From contig NZ_SGNY01000006.1 in the NCBI RefSeq assembly GCF_007002745.1, positions 62,001 to 126,000 on the forward strand: a DNA stretch of 64,000 nucleotides. The letters run 5' to 3'. The notes below the pieces were generated by a model that ran no database searches, was not told where the DNA came from, and saw nothing but the letters and a program-made list of their open reading frames with translations. Every line of letters begins with the position of its first letter. The first letter of the stretch is position 1. The translations under genes and the position numbers were made by a program. The stretch comes from Martinezella rhizogenes (GTDB taxonomy: Bacteria > Pseudomonadota > Alphaproteobacteria > Rhizobiales > Rhizobiaceae). Positions 26,789-35,462 of the stretch are shown piece after piece.

Positions 26789-27822
26789 GCACCCTTCTGG
26801 ACCGCGTTCCCTGCACCATCGTCACCGGCTTTCTGGGGGCCGGAAAAACCACGCTGCTGCGCGGCCTTCTCGAAAAGCTGGATGGCAAGCGGCTTGCCAT
26901 CATCGTCAATGAATTCGGCGATATCGGCATCGATGGCGAAATTCTCAAGGGCTGCGGCATTGAAAGCTGCCCGGAAGAAAACATCGTTGAACTGGCCAAT
27001 GGCTGCATCTGCTGCACGGTGGCGGATGATTTCCAGCCCGCTATCGAACAAATCCTCAGCCGCCAGCCGAAGGTGGAGCATATCCTCATCGAAACGTCCG
27101 GCCTCGCACTGCCGAAGCCGCTGGTGCAGGCCTTCCAGTGGCCGGCGATCAAGAGCCGCGTGACAGTGGATGCCGTGGTGGCCGTGGTGGATGGCGCAGC
27201 CCTTGCCGAGGGACAGGTTGCCCACGACATGGAAGCACTTGCCGCCCAGCGGGCCAATGACGAGGCGCTCGATCACGATGATCCGGTAGAGGAAGTTTTC
27301 GAGGATCAGGTCGCCTGCGCCGATCTCATCGTGCTGACCAAGGCTGATCTTCTCGATGATGCCGGTCTCGAGAAGGCGAAGGCTCATGTGCTCGAACATC
27401 TGCCGAGGGCGGCGAAGATTGTCGTCGCGTCGAATGGCGCCATTGATCCCGCCGTGCTGATCGGCCTTGGCCTTGCGGTGGAAGAGGATATCGAAAACCG
27501 CCGTACCCATCACGATGGCGCGTTCGACCATGAACACGACGATTTCGACAGCTTCGTCATCGACCTGCCGGCCGTGAGTGACCCGGAGGCGCTGGCAGCC
27601 CGCATCGCCGAGACGGCGGCTGCGGAAAATGTCCTGCGCATCAAAGGTTTCATCGAAGTTTCCGCAAAGCCGATGCGCCTGCAGGTGCAGGCTGTCGGCA
27701 GCCGCGTCAATCACTATTATGATCGCCCATGGGCGGCGGGTGAAGAACGCCGCAGCCGGCTCGTTATCATTGGTGAAAAGGGCATCAACCGCGAAAAGAT
27801 CGAGCAGATGCTGGCAGCCTGA
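26785..27822 (+). CDS. cobW: CobW, COG0523 GTPase (cobalt chaperone)
   Basis: CobW is a G3E-family GTPase thought to deliver cobalt to the cobaltochelatase. The 345-residue protein has the P-loop GFLGAGKTTLL at residues 15-25, NEFGDIGIDGEIL, the metal-binding GCICC motif at residues 73-77, a TKADLL guanine-specificity motif near residue 187, and a histidine/acid-rich segment (HHDGAFDHEHDDFD, about residues 238-251) that may bind metal. It overlaps the DUF1636 gene and precedes cobN by 31 bases. Confidence 0.96.
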   Translation: MSTLLDRVPCTIVTGFLGAGKTTLLRGLLEKLDGKRLAIIVNEFGDIGIDGEILKGCGIESCPEENIVELANGCICCTVADDFQPAIEQILSRQPKVEHILIETSGLALPKPLVQAFQWPAIKSRVTVDAVVAVVDGAALAEGQVAHDMEALAAQRANDEALDHDDPVEEVFEDQVACADLIVLTKADLLDDAGLEKAKAHVLEHLPRAAKIVVASNGAIDPAVLIGLGLAVEEDIENRRTHHDGAFDHEHDDFDSFVIDLPAVSDPEALAARIAETAAAENVLRIKGFIEVSAKPMRLQVQAVGSRVNHYYDRPWAAGEERRSRLVIIGEKGINREKIEQMLAA

Positions 27823-27853
27823 CCGCTACGGACTTTTACTGGGAATGCCTTAG

Positions 27854-30800
27854 ATGCATATTCTCGCCACCACATCCTCGTCCCTGGACGATCTGATCGA
27901 GCCGGTTGATCTCAACCAGCCCCGTTCGGATGTGGTGATGCTGTCTTTTTCGGCAAGCGATCTTGCCGGGCTGGAAAGGGCGTGGCGGCAGGCTGGAGAT
28001 GCGCTCCCGTCGCTCTCCGTCGCCAACCTCTCCGAGCTTAGGCACCCCATGTCGGTCGATCTGTGGATCGAAAAGACGGCGGAGCATGCCCGTGTTATCC
28101 TTATCCGGATTCTTGGCGGGGCGGAGCGCTGGCGCTATGGCGTGGATCAGCTTGCGATTATGGCCCGCCGACGCGGCATCAAGCTTCTGCTTTTGCCGGG
28201 CGAATGCAGCGACAGGGACGAAAAGCTCGAAGCGGCCTCGACCGTGGACAGGCAGATACTGGCCTCTGCCCTTTCCTTTTTCCGTGAAGGGGGAAGGGCG
28301 AATATGGGTAGCCTTGCAACTGGTCTTGCGGCTCTGGCAAAGGATGGCGCGTGGCCGGATATTGAGGCCGAGCCTCTGCCGAAGACCGGATTTTACCGGC
28401 CGGGGCAGGGTGTCGTCAGTCAAGCGGAAGCCATTGCCGGTTTTCCAGCCGATGCAGCCATACTGCCCATTCTCTTTTACCGCTCGATGTTGCTGGCGGC
28501 TGATGCAGCACCCGTGGATGCGCTCTTCCATGCGCTTTCCGGGCGCGGTTTTGTGCCATTGCCGATTTTCGTCAGCGGTCTGAAGGACGGGGAGGCGATC
28601 CGTTTTCTCGAAAGCGTGTTGCCTGACCTGCAGCCTGCCGCCATCATTGCTGCCACCGCTTTTGCCAGCCAGACGGATGAGGACGGACGGACGCTGTTCG
28701 ACCGCCTCGGTGTCCCTGTTTTTCAGGTGGTGATGGCGACCACCTGGCGTGACGGCTGGGCGGAAAATGCGCGTGGCCTCAACCCCTCCGATCTTGCCAT
28801 GCACGTGGTTCTGCCGGAACTGGATGGCCGGATTCTCGCCGGTGCGATTTCGTTCAAGCAGGCGCGGGCGGATGGCGGTGCCAGCCTCCTGAATGTGCCG
28901 GAAGCGGATCGTATCGAACAGGTGGCGAACCGCATCGGGGCGTTTCTGCGATTGAAACAGGCGCCGCCGCAGGATCGTCGTATCGTCATTCTGATGCCGG
29001 ATTATCCGGGTGCGGCACCGGGGCGCACGGGTTATGCCGTCGGTCTGGATGTGCCGCAAAGCGTGCTTGAAATGCTGCGTGATCTTTCCGATGCAGGATA
29101 TGCGGTGTCGGATATTCCAGACACGGCGCGGGCGCTGCTCGACTGCGTTGAACAGCCGGAAGCGACGGTCGATCTTTCCGACTATCGCGATTTCCTGACC
29201 GCACTGCCGGCCGCTGCCGCAACTGCCCTGAATGCAACATGGGGAACTGCGGAAAGTGATGATGTGCTTGTCGATGGCGCATTCCGCTTTCGCGTTGCCC
29301 GCTTTGGCAATGTGTTCGTGGCGCTTGCGCCGGATCGGGGTCGCAATGAGGATCGGCGGGTGGATTACCACGATCCTGCCCTGCCGCCGCGTCACGCGCT
29401 TGTCGCCTTCGGCACATGGATGCAGCGGGTAGCGGCTGCACACGCCATCGTGCATGTCGGCGCGCATGGCACGCTGGAATGGCTGCCGGGCAAGACGGTG
29501 GCGCTTTCGCGCGATTGCTTCCCGGAAATCGTCACCGGTCCGCTGCCGGTGGTCTATCCCTTTATCGTCTCCAATCCCGGCGAGGCGGCGGTGGCAAAAC
29601 GGCGGATTGCGGCTGTGACCATCGGCCATGTTCCGCCGGTGCTGGTCAATGCCGGGCTCTCGCCGGAACAATCGGCGCTGGAACAACTGGTTGACGAATA
29701 TGCGCAGGCTGATGGGCTGGATCGCCGCCGCCGCGATCGGCTGGCGAAACTGATCGTTGAAAAGGCGCTGGAAACCGGGCTTGCGGCAGAAGCAGGCGTG
29801 GGTGCGAAGGACGATGCCGATGCGGCTTTGTCGCGCATCGACGCCTTTCTCTGCGACCTCAAGGATTTCGCCATCAAGGATGGCCAGCATATTTTCGGCC
29901 GGCACCCGGAAGGCGAGGCCGATCCATTGAGGCTTGAAAGCGCGAAGGCGGAAAAAGCCGCGCTGCTTGCCGCGCTCGACGGTTGTCACATTCCCCCCGG
30001 CCCTTCCGGCGCACCCGCGCGCGGAAGGCTCGACGTGCTGCCCACCGGCCGTAATCTCTATGCAGCCGATCCGCGCACCATGCCGACGCCCACGGCCTTC
30101 GAGCTCGGCCGCATGGCGGGTGAGGAGGTGCTGCGCCATCATCTGCAAAGCCATGGCGACTGGCCGAAACATCTGGTTTTTGATCTCTGGGGCAGTGCGA
30201 GTCTCCGCAATGGCGGTGAGGATGTGGCGCAGGCGCTGCATCTGATGGGTGCAAGGCCGATCCATGACCCGGCGACCGGCCGCGTTACCGGCATCGAGGT
30301 TCTGCCGCCGGCGAGCTTCGGGCGACCGCGGGTCGATGTCACCTTTCGCATTTCCGGCCTGTTTCGCGACATGTTCCCGGCACTGATCGCGCTGCTTGAT
30401 GCGGCTGCCAAGGCCGTGGCGCGGCGGGATGAAGCGCCGGGCGACAATCCGCTGGCGGAAGAGGCGGCCGCGCTCGGGCATATTCCGGCGCGCATCTTCG
30501 GCTCCGCGCCTGGCACCTATGGCGCGGGTATCGAAGAAAAACTCGCTAGCGGAAAATGGGACGAACGCGAGGAACTGGGGCAGGCCTATCTCGATGCAGC
30601 AAGCCATGCTTTCGGCGGTGCTGACGGGCTGGAGATTTTTGAAGATGCCGGTTTCGTGGAGCTGGTGCGTCGGGCCGATCTCCTTGTCCATACCGGCGAC
30701 GACCCCGGCCGTGATCTTCTGGATGGTTCTTCCGATGTGGCCTTCATCGGCGGCTTTTCTGCTGCGAAGGCAGCGTTGGGTGGTGTGGCGGATATTGTGG

Positions 30801-31204
30801 CGCTGGATACGACCGATCCGGCACGCCCGCGTGCAAGGTCGATGACGCAGGCGCTGACGCGGGTGGTGCGCGCACGCGCCGTCAACCCGCGCTTCATTGC
30901 CGGCCAGATGCGGCATGGCCCACGCGGAGCGGCGGAATTTGCCGAAACGGTGGACAGGCTCGTTGGCTTTGCCGAAACCACCCATGTGGTTTCCTCCTCG
31001 CTGATCGAGGCGCTTTATGACGCCTATTTCGGCAACGAGGAGGTGCGCGATTTCATCCTGCGGGAAAATCCGAAGGCAGCACAGGTGATGGCCGAACGTT
31101 TCCTGTCCGCTCGCCGTCGCGGCCTGTGGCACAGCCGGCGAAATGCGGTGGATGCGGAGCTTGAAATGCTGATCATGCCCCGTTCCGAAAGGGTGGGCGC
31201 ATGA
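27854..31204 (+). CDS. cobN: Cobaltochelatase subunit CobN
   Basis: CobN is the large subunit of the aerobic ATP-dependent cobaltochelatase that puts cobalt into hydrogenobyrinic acid a,c-diamide together with CobS and CobT, which are not in this window. The 1,116-residue product has family blocks throughout, for example HPMSVDLWIEKTAEHARVI near residue 65, HVGAHGTLEWLPGKTVALS near residue 535, and the conserved C-terminal MRHGPRGAAEFAETVDRL. It is about 160 residues shorter than the 1,275-residue Pseudomonas denitrificans protein. The frame is continuous, so this is a compact form rather than a frameshift. Confidence 0.95.
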   Translation: MHILATTSSSLDDLIEPVDLNQPRSDVVMLSFSASDLAGLERAWRQAGDALPSLSVANLSELRHPMSVDLWIEKTAEHARVILIRILGGAERWRYGVDQLAIMARRRGIKLLLLPGECSDRDEKLEAASTVDRQILASALSFFREGGRANMGSLATGLAALAKDGAWPDIEAEPLPKTGFYRPGQGVVSQAEAIAGFPADAAILPILFYRSMLLAADAAPVDALFHALSGRGFVPLPIFVSGLKDGEAIRFLESVLPDLQPAAIIAATAFASQTDEDGRTLFDRLGVPVFQVVMATTWRDGWAENARGLNPSDLAMHVVLPELDGRILAGAISFKQARADGGASLLNVPEADRIEQVANRIGAFLRLKQAPPQDRRIVILMPDYPGAAPGRTGYAVGLDVPQSVLEMLRDLSDAGYAVSDIPDTARALLDCVEQPEATVDLSDYRDFLTALPAAAATALNATWGTAESDDVLVDGAFRFRVARFGNVFVALAPDRGRNEDRRVDYHDPALPPRHALVAFGTWMQRVAAAHAIVHVGAHGTLEWLPGKTVALSRDCFPEIVTGPLPVVYPFIVSNPGEAAVAKRRIAAVTIGHVPPVLVNAGLSPEQSALEQLVDEYAQADGLDRRRRDRLAKLIVEKALETGLAAEAGVGAKDDADAALSRIDAFLCDLKDFAIKDGQHIFGRHPEGEADPLRLESAKAEKAALLAALDGCHIPPGPSGAPARGRLDVLPTGRNLYAADPRTMPTPTAFELGRMAGEEVLRHHLQSHGDWPKHLVFDLWGSASLRNGGEDVAQALHLMGARPIHDPATGRVTGIEVLPPASFGRPRVDVTFRISGLFRDMFPALIALLDAAAKAVARRDEAPGDNPLAEEAAALGHIPARIFGSAPGTYGAGIEEKLASGKWDEREELGQAYLDAASHAFGGADGLEIFEDAGFVELVRRADLLVHTGDDPGRDLLDGSSDVAFIGGFSAAKAALGGVADIVALDTTDPARPRARSMTQALTRVVRARAVNPRFIAGQMRHGPRGAAEFAETVDRLVGFAETTHVVSSSLIEALYDAYFGNEEVRDFILRENPKAAQVMAERFLSARRRGLWHSRRNAVDAELEMLIMPRSERVGA

Positions 31205-32562
31205 TGGCTGCTGCTGCCGATCCCGTTCAGCCATTCGGTCGCCGCGGTCTTTGCCCGGCGCTCTCGGCACCCATGCGGACCGGCGATGGTTTTCTGTCGC
31301 GAGTAGCTTTCGAGGCGGATATATCGCCCCGTGCGATGGTGGTGCTTTGTGATCTCGCCGAGCGGCACGGGAATGGGCTGCTCGACATCACCGCACGCGG
31401 CAGTCTCCAGTTCCGTGGCCTGACCCCGGAAAGCGCATGCGCCTTGGAAAAGGATGTGCTGGTGCTTGGCCTGCCGCTGCGCGAAGGGCTGGCGGTCGAG
31501 ACTTCGCCTCTTGCCGGCCGGGATGATGCGGAAATCGCCGATGGACGTTTTCTTGCCGACCAGATTCGGAAAGATGCCGACCGGCTCGCTCTTCATGAAA
31601 AGCTCGCCGCCAAGATTTCCATCCTCATCGATGGCGGCGGATATCTCTCCATGGGGGAATTACTCGCAGATATTCGCCTGAAAGCAATCCGGCTGGGCAG
31701 CCAGACTTTCTGGCAATTGCTTGTCGGCGGGCCGGAAAGCAAGGCGCTGAATGCGGGATTGGTCGAGACGGACTCGGCCGCGGATGTGGTTCTGTCGCTT
31801 CTCCTTTATCTCGCCGGCAAGGGGCCGCTCGCCCGCGGCCGCGATCTGGACGCTTCGATCATCAAATCGGTTTGTGGTGATCGACTGCTGGATCGGGTGA
31901 TAAAGAGCGGGGCCGTCCGGGCTCCTTCTTTGCCGCTGGGATTGATGGCGGCGGGCATGGGTTTTTTTGCCGCCGGTGCCGCGCCTGCCTTCGGACAGGT
32001 TCGAGGCTCTGATTTATCGCGTCTCTGCCAGGAGGCAGATATGCTCGGCATCAAGGCCTTGCGGCCATCACCAAACCATAGCATGCTATTTTTTGGATCG
32101 AAATCCGCCTGCGATGCGCTGCTTGAGGCTGCAGGGACAAGTGGTTTCGTTACCGAGGCCGGCGATGCGCGATCTTCCATTGCCGTCTGTCCCGGCGCGC
32201 CGGGCTGTGCATCGGCTTTTCTTCCCACCCATGAACTGGCCGCTTTTGCCTCCCGGGAATGTGCCTCGTTGCTCGACGGCTCTTTCACGCTGCATATTTC
32301 CGGCTGTGGCAAAGGTTGTGCGCACCCTGCCCCGTCGCTTCTGGCCTTTTGCGGCACGGCCGATGGTCTTGCCTTTTCCTTTTCCGGCCGCGCCGGCGAG
32401 CCGCCTGACGGGATTTTACCTTTCGCACAGCAGAGGACGGCGCTTTCGCGGCTTGCCCGTCTTTACGAAAAAGAACATAAGCCCGGTGAAAACGCCGCCA
32501 CCCTGCTCGCCCGTCTTGGCGGGCAAGTGATTGGTGCGGCGCTTCGACAGGATGACCGATGA
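31201..32562 (+). CDS. cobG: Precorrin-3B synthase CobG
   Basis: CobG is the oxygen-dependent iron-sulfur enzyme that hydroxylates C20 and forms the lactone of precorrin-3B, the hallmark of the aerobic pathway. The 453-residue protein has the nitrite/sulfite reductase ferredoxin-like repeats (LLDITARGSLQFRGL near residue 60) and the cysteine groups CPGAPGC and CGKGCAHP (about residues 327-375) for a [4Fe-4S] cluster. It overlaps the cobN and cobH ends by four bases each, indicating tight coupling. Confidence 0.93.
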   Translation: MMAAAADPVQPFGRRGLCPALSAPMRTGDGFLSRVAFEADISPRAMVVLCDLAERHGNGLLDITARGSLQFRGLTPESACALEKDVLVLGLPLREGLAVETSPLAGRDDAEIADGRFLADQIRKDADRLALHEKLAAKISILIDGGGYLSMGELLADIRLKAIRLGSQTFWQLLVGGPESKALNAGLVETDSAADVVLSLLLYLAGKGPLARGRDLDASIIKSVCGDRLLDRVIKSGAVRAPSLPLGLMAAGMGFFAAGAAPAFGQVRGSDLSRLCQEADMLGIKALRPSPNHSMLFFGSKSACDALLEAAGTSGFVTEAGDARSSIAVCPGAPGCASAFLPTHELAAFASRECASLLDGSFTLHISGCGKGCAHPAPSLLAFCGTADGLAFSFSGRAGEPPDGILPFAQQRTALSRLARLYEKEHKPGENAATLLARLGGQVIGAALRQDDR

Positions 32563-33191
32563 CCGACTATGACTATATTCGCGATGGCAATGCGATCTAT
32601 GAGCGCTCCTTCGCCATTATCCGTGAAGAAGCGGATTTATCCGCCTTCACCGAAGAGCAGGCGGATATCGCCATTCGCATGATCCACGCCTGCGGGCAGG
32701 TGGAAGCGGCCAGCCATTTCCGTTTCTCGCCCGACTTCGTTGCCGCTGCGCGGGGTGCGTTGCTGGCGGGAAAACCCATCCTCTGCGATGCGCAAATGGT
32801 TGCCCATGGTGTGACCCACGCCCGGCTTCCGGCTAACAATGCCGTCATCTGCACGTTGCGTGATCCACGCACACCGGAGCTTGCGAAAAAGATCGGCAAT
32901 ACGCGTTCTGCCGCCGCACTCGATCTCTGGGCGGATCATCTGGAGGGCGCTCTGGTGGCCATCGGCAATGCGCCGACGGCGCTGTTTTATCTTCTCGAGA
33001 TGCTGGAAAAGGGTGCGCCGCGTCCGGCCGCCATCATTGGCATGCCCGTTGGCTTTGTCGGCGCGGCGGAATCGAAGGATGCGCTGGAGGCAAGCGCGCT
33101 TGGCATTCCCTATGCCGTCGTCAAGGGGCGCATGGGCGGTTCGGCCATGACGGCCGCTGCCATCAATGCGGTTGCGAGGGCAGGCCTGTGA
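32559..33191 (+). CDS. cobH: Precorrin-8X methylmutase CobH
   Basis: CobH moves the methyl group from C11 to C12, giving hydrogenobyrinic acid. The 210-residue protein has MIHACGQVEAASHFRFSP, with the histidine at residue 43 that corresponds to the known catalytic His43 of CobH, followed by CDAQMVAHGV near residue 76 and GMPVGFVGAAESK near residue 163. It overlaps cobG and cobI by four bases each. Confidence 0.97.
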   Translation: MTDYDYIRDGNAIYERSFAIIREEADLSAFTEEQADIAIRMIHACGQVEAASHFRFSPDFVAAARGALLAGKPILCDAQMVAHGVTHARLPANNAVICTLRDPRTPELAKKIGNTRSAAALDLWADHLEGALVAIGNAPTALFYLLEMLEKGAPRPAAIIGMPVGFVGAAESKDALEASALGIPYAVVKGRMGGSAMTAAAINAVARAGL

Positions 33192-33955
33192 GTGCGGCTC
33201 TTTTTGAACATGCCAAGGGTAAACTGATCGGTGTCGGTACTGGGCCCGGCGATCCCGAGCTTCTGACGCTGAAAGCGGTGCGCGCGATTGAAAATGCCGA
33301 TGTGCTTGCCTTTTTCTGCAAAAAGGGCGGCAGCGGCAATGGTCGCGGCATTGTCGAAGCCTTTATCCGCCCCGGCACGCTCGAAATGCCGCTGGTCTAT
33401 CCGGTGACCGTCGAAAGCGACAAGAACGGCGAGGATTATCGCGGCGCGATCGCCGCATTCTTTGATCAGTCGGCGAAAGACATCGCCGCCCATCTCGAGG
33501 CCGGGCGCAATGTGGCCGTGCTTTCGGAAGGCGATCCGCTGTTTTACGGCTCCTACATGCACCTTCATCTGCGGCTTTCGCCGTCCTATGATGCAGAGGT
33601 TGTTGCGGGTATCACCGCCATGTCCGGCTGCTGGTCCATGGCCGGGCTGCCGCTGGTGCAGGGCGACGACATATTGAGCGTGCTTCCCGGAACGCTGGCG
33701 GAAGATATTCTCGCGGAACGCCTTTCCGGCACGGATGGAGCCGTGATCATGAAAGTCGGGCGCAACCTGCCGAAAATCCGCCGGGCGCTGGAAAAGGCCG
33801 GCAAGCTCAGCGAGGCGCTTTATGTGGAGCGCGGCACCATGGCAAACAGCCATGCGGTGCCGCTTATCGAGCGTGACGCATCGCCCGCCCCCTATTTTTC
33901 GCTGGTTCTGGTTCCCGGCTGGAAAACCAGACCCTCGACAGGTGAAAAGCCATGA
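33188..33955 (+). CDS. cobI: Precorrin-2 C20-methyltransferase CobI
   Basis: CobI methylates C20 of precorrin-2 to give precorrin-3A. The 255-residue product has the class III methyltransferase fold with GVGTGPGDPELLTLKAVRAI near residue 17, LSEGDPLFYGSYMH near residue 112, and the GITAMSGCWSMAGLPL segment. It starts with GTG at 33188 overlapping the cobH stop, and its own stop overlaps the cobJ ATG. Confidence 0.97.
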   Translation: MSAALFEHAKGKLIGVGTGPGDPELLTLKAVRAIENADVLAFFCKKGGSGNGRGIVEAFIRPGTLEMPLVYPVTVESDKNGEDYRGAIAAFFDQSAKDIAAHLEAGRNVAVLSEGDPLFYGSYMHLHLRLSPSYDAEVVAGITAMSGCWSMAGLPLVQGDDILSVLPGTLAEDILAERLSGTDGAVIMKVGRNLPKIRRALEKAGKLSEALYVERGTMANSHAVPLIERDASPAPYFSLVLVPGWKTRPSTGEKP

Positions 33956-34713
33956 CCGGCAGGCTCGTCGTCGTCGGCCTCGGCCCCGGCAGTGCAGCGC
34001 AGGTAACGCCGGAAGCGCTGGCTGCCGTCGAGGTTTCTGAAGATTTCTTCGGTTATATTCCTTATCTCGACCGCCTGTCGCTTGGTCCCCACCAGCGCCG
34101 CCATGCCTCCGATAACCGTGAGGAAATTTCCCGCGCCGAACAGGCGCTGCGGCTTGCGGCCGAAGGTGGCAAGGTCTGCGTGGTTTCCGGCGGCGATCCC
34201 GGCGTTTTCGCCATGGCGGCGGCCATTTGCGAGGCGATTGAGAATGGCCCGTCCGAATGGCGCGAGATCGATTTTTCCGTCGTACCGGGTGTGACCGCCA
34301 TGCTGGCGGTTGCCGCAAAGGCCGGCGCGCCGCTGGGCCATGATTTCTGCGCCATTTCGCTGTCTGACAATCTCAAGCCGTGGGGCATCATTGAAAAGCG
34401 GCTGATCGCGGCGGCGGAAGCCGGATTCGTGATGGCTTTCTACAACCCCGTTAGCAAGGCGCGGCCGCACCAGCTCGGCACCGCTTTTGATCTTTTGCGC
34501 GTGCATCTGCCCGGATCGGTGCCGGTGATCTTCGGTCGCGCCGCAGGTCGGGCGGATGAGCGCATTCGGGTCGTGCCCCTGTCGGAAGCAGCGAGTGATA
34601 TGGCTGATATGGCCACGTGTATCATCGTCGGTTCGGTGGAAACTCGTCTGATCGAGCGTTCCGGCAAGGAACCTATCGTTTATTCGCCGCGGTTTTCGAA
34701 AAGGGAGAGCTGA
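33952..34713 (+). CDS. cobJ: Precorrin-3B C17-methyltransferase CobJ
   Basis: CobJ methylates C17 and contracts the ring, giving precorrin-4. The 253-residue protein has GLGPGSAAQVTPEALAAV near residue 8, FFGYIPYLDRL, VVSGGDPGVFAMAAA near residue 76, and VMAFYNPVSKARPHQL near residue 160, all typical. It is the last gene of the riboswitch-led run; its 3' end overlaps convergent cobK by 34 bases. Confidence 0.97.
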   Translation: MTGRLVVVGLGPGSAAQVTPEALAAVEVSEDFFGYIPYLDRLSLGPHQRRHASDNREEISRAEQALRLAAEGGKVCVVSGGDPGVFAMAAAICEAIENGPSEWREIDFSVVPGVTAMLAVAAKAGAPLGHDFCAISLSDNLKPWGIIEKRLIAAAEAGFVMAFYNPVSKARPHQLGTAFDLLRVHLPGSVPVIFGRAAGRADERIRVVPLSEAASDMADMATCIIVGSVETRLIERSGKEPIVYSPRFSKRES

Positions 34714-35462
34714 TGGCGGATGGCGGTGAGCGCAGACGCTATGTCCGGCACCGTCGCGCCCTTCAGGGGCGCGTCACCGAGAGGTTGCGGCCGCTCGATC
34801 ATGATGACCGGCAGGCCAAGCCGTCTCGCCGCTTCGATCTTGCCGTAACTGGCGCTGCCACCGGAATTCTTGGAAACCACCGTCTCGATGCAGTTGTCCT
34901 CCAGCATACGGATTTCGTCATCCAGTGCAAAGGGGCCGCGCGCGGTGATGTAGCGCGCATCCGGTACGTTCAGCGGCGGCTCCACGGGGTCGACGCTGCG
35001 GATGAGATAATTGTGCCGGGGTGCGGCTTCGAAGGGAAGAAGCTCCTGGCGGCCGAGAGCCAGAAATACACGCCTGCTTTCATCTCCGAGCACGTTAACG
35101 GCCTGTTCGACGGTGTCGACGCTCTGCCACCTGTCACCCGGCTGCTGCTGCCAGGCGGGGCGCGAAAGCGCGACGAGAGGAATGTCGGCCAGCCTTGCCG
35201 CTTCAACCGCGTTGACGGAAATTCTCGCCGCATAGGGATGGGTGGCATCAACCAGAATATCGAAGCCCTCGGAGCGGATGAAATCCGCCAGCCTCGCCGC
35301 GCCGCCAAAACCGCCGCTGCGCATTGGTACCGGTTGTTCGACCGGCGAGAGCGTGCGGCCCGCCATGGACAGCAGAATTCGGTAGCCGGAGTCCTCTGCC
35401 AGCCTGCCGGCCAGAATGCGGGCATCCGCCGTACCGCCAAGGATGAGTATGGAGCGTGTCAT
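34680..35462 (-). CDS. cobK: Precorrin-6A reductase CobK
   Basis: CobK reduces precorrin-6A to precorrin-6B with NADPH. The 260-residue product starts RSILILGGTADARILAGRL, has DATHPYAARIS near residue 80, the LALGRQELLPFE segment, and VVSKNSGGSASYGKIEAARRLGLPV near residue 200. ATG at 35462 is chosen because it gives the family N-terminus; the frame extends upstream to 35633. The start shares the CATG at 35460-35463 with divergent cobL. Confidence 0.95.
   Translation of the reverse strand: MTRSILILGGTADARILAGRLAEDSGYRILLSMAGRTLSPVEQPVPMRSGGFGGAARLADFIRSEGFDILVDATHPYAARISVNAVEAARLADIPLVALSRPAWQQQPGDRWQSVDTVEQAVNVLGDESRRVFLALGRQELLPFEAAPRHNYLIRSVDPVEPPLNVPDARYITARGPFALDDEIRMLEDNCIETVVSKNSGGSASYGKIEAARRLGLPVIMIERPQPLGDAPLKGATVPDIASALTAIRHQLSLFENRGE

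Noticed and set aside
27836..31270. A 1,144-residue open frame opposite cobN
   Set aside because: Low-complexity, histidine/arginine-rich shadow of cobN with no recognisable domain; such frames are common opposite GC-rich genes.
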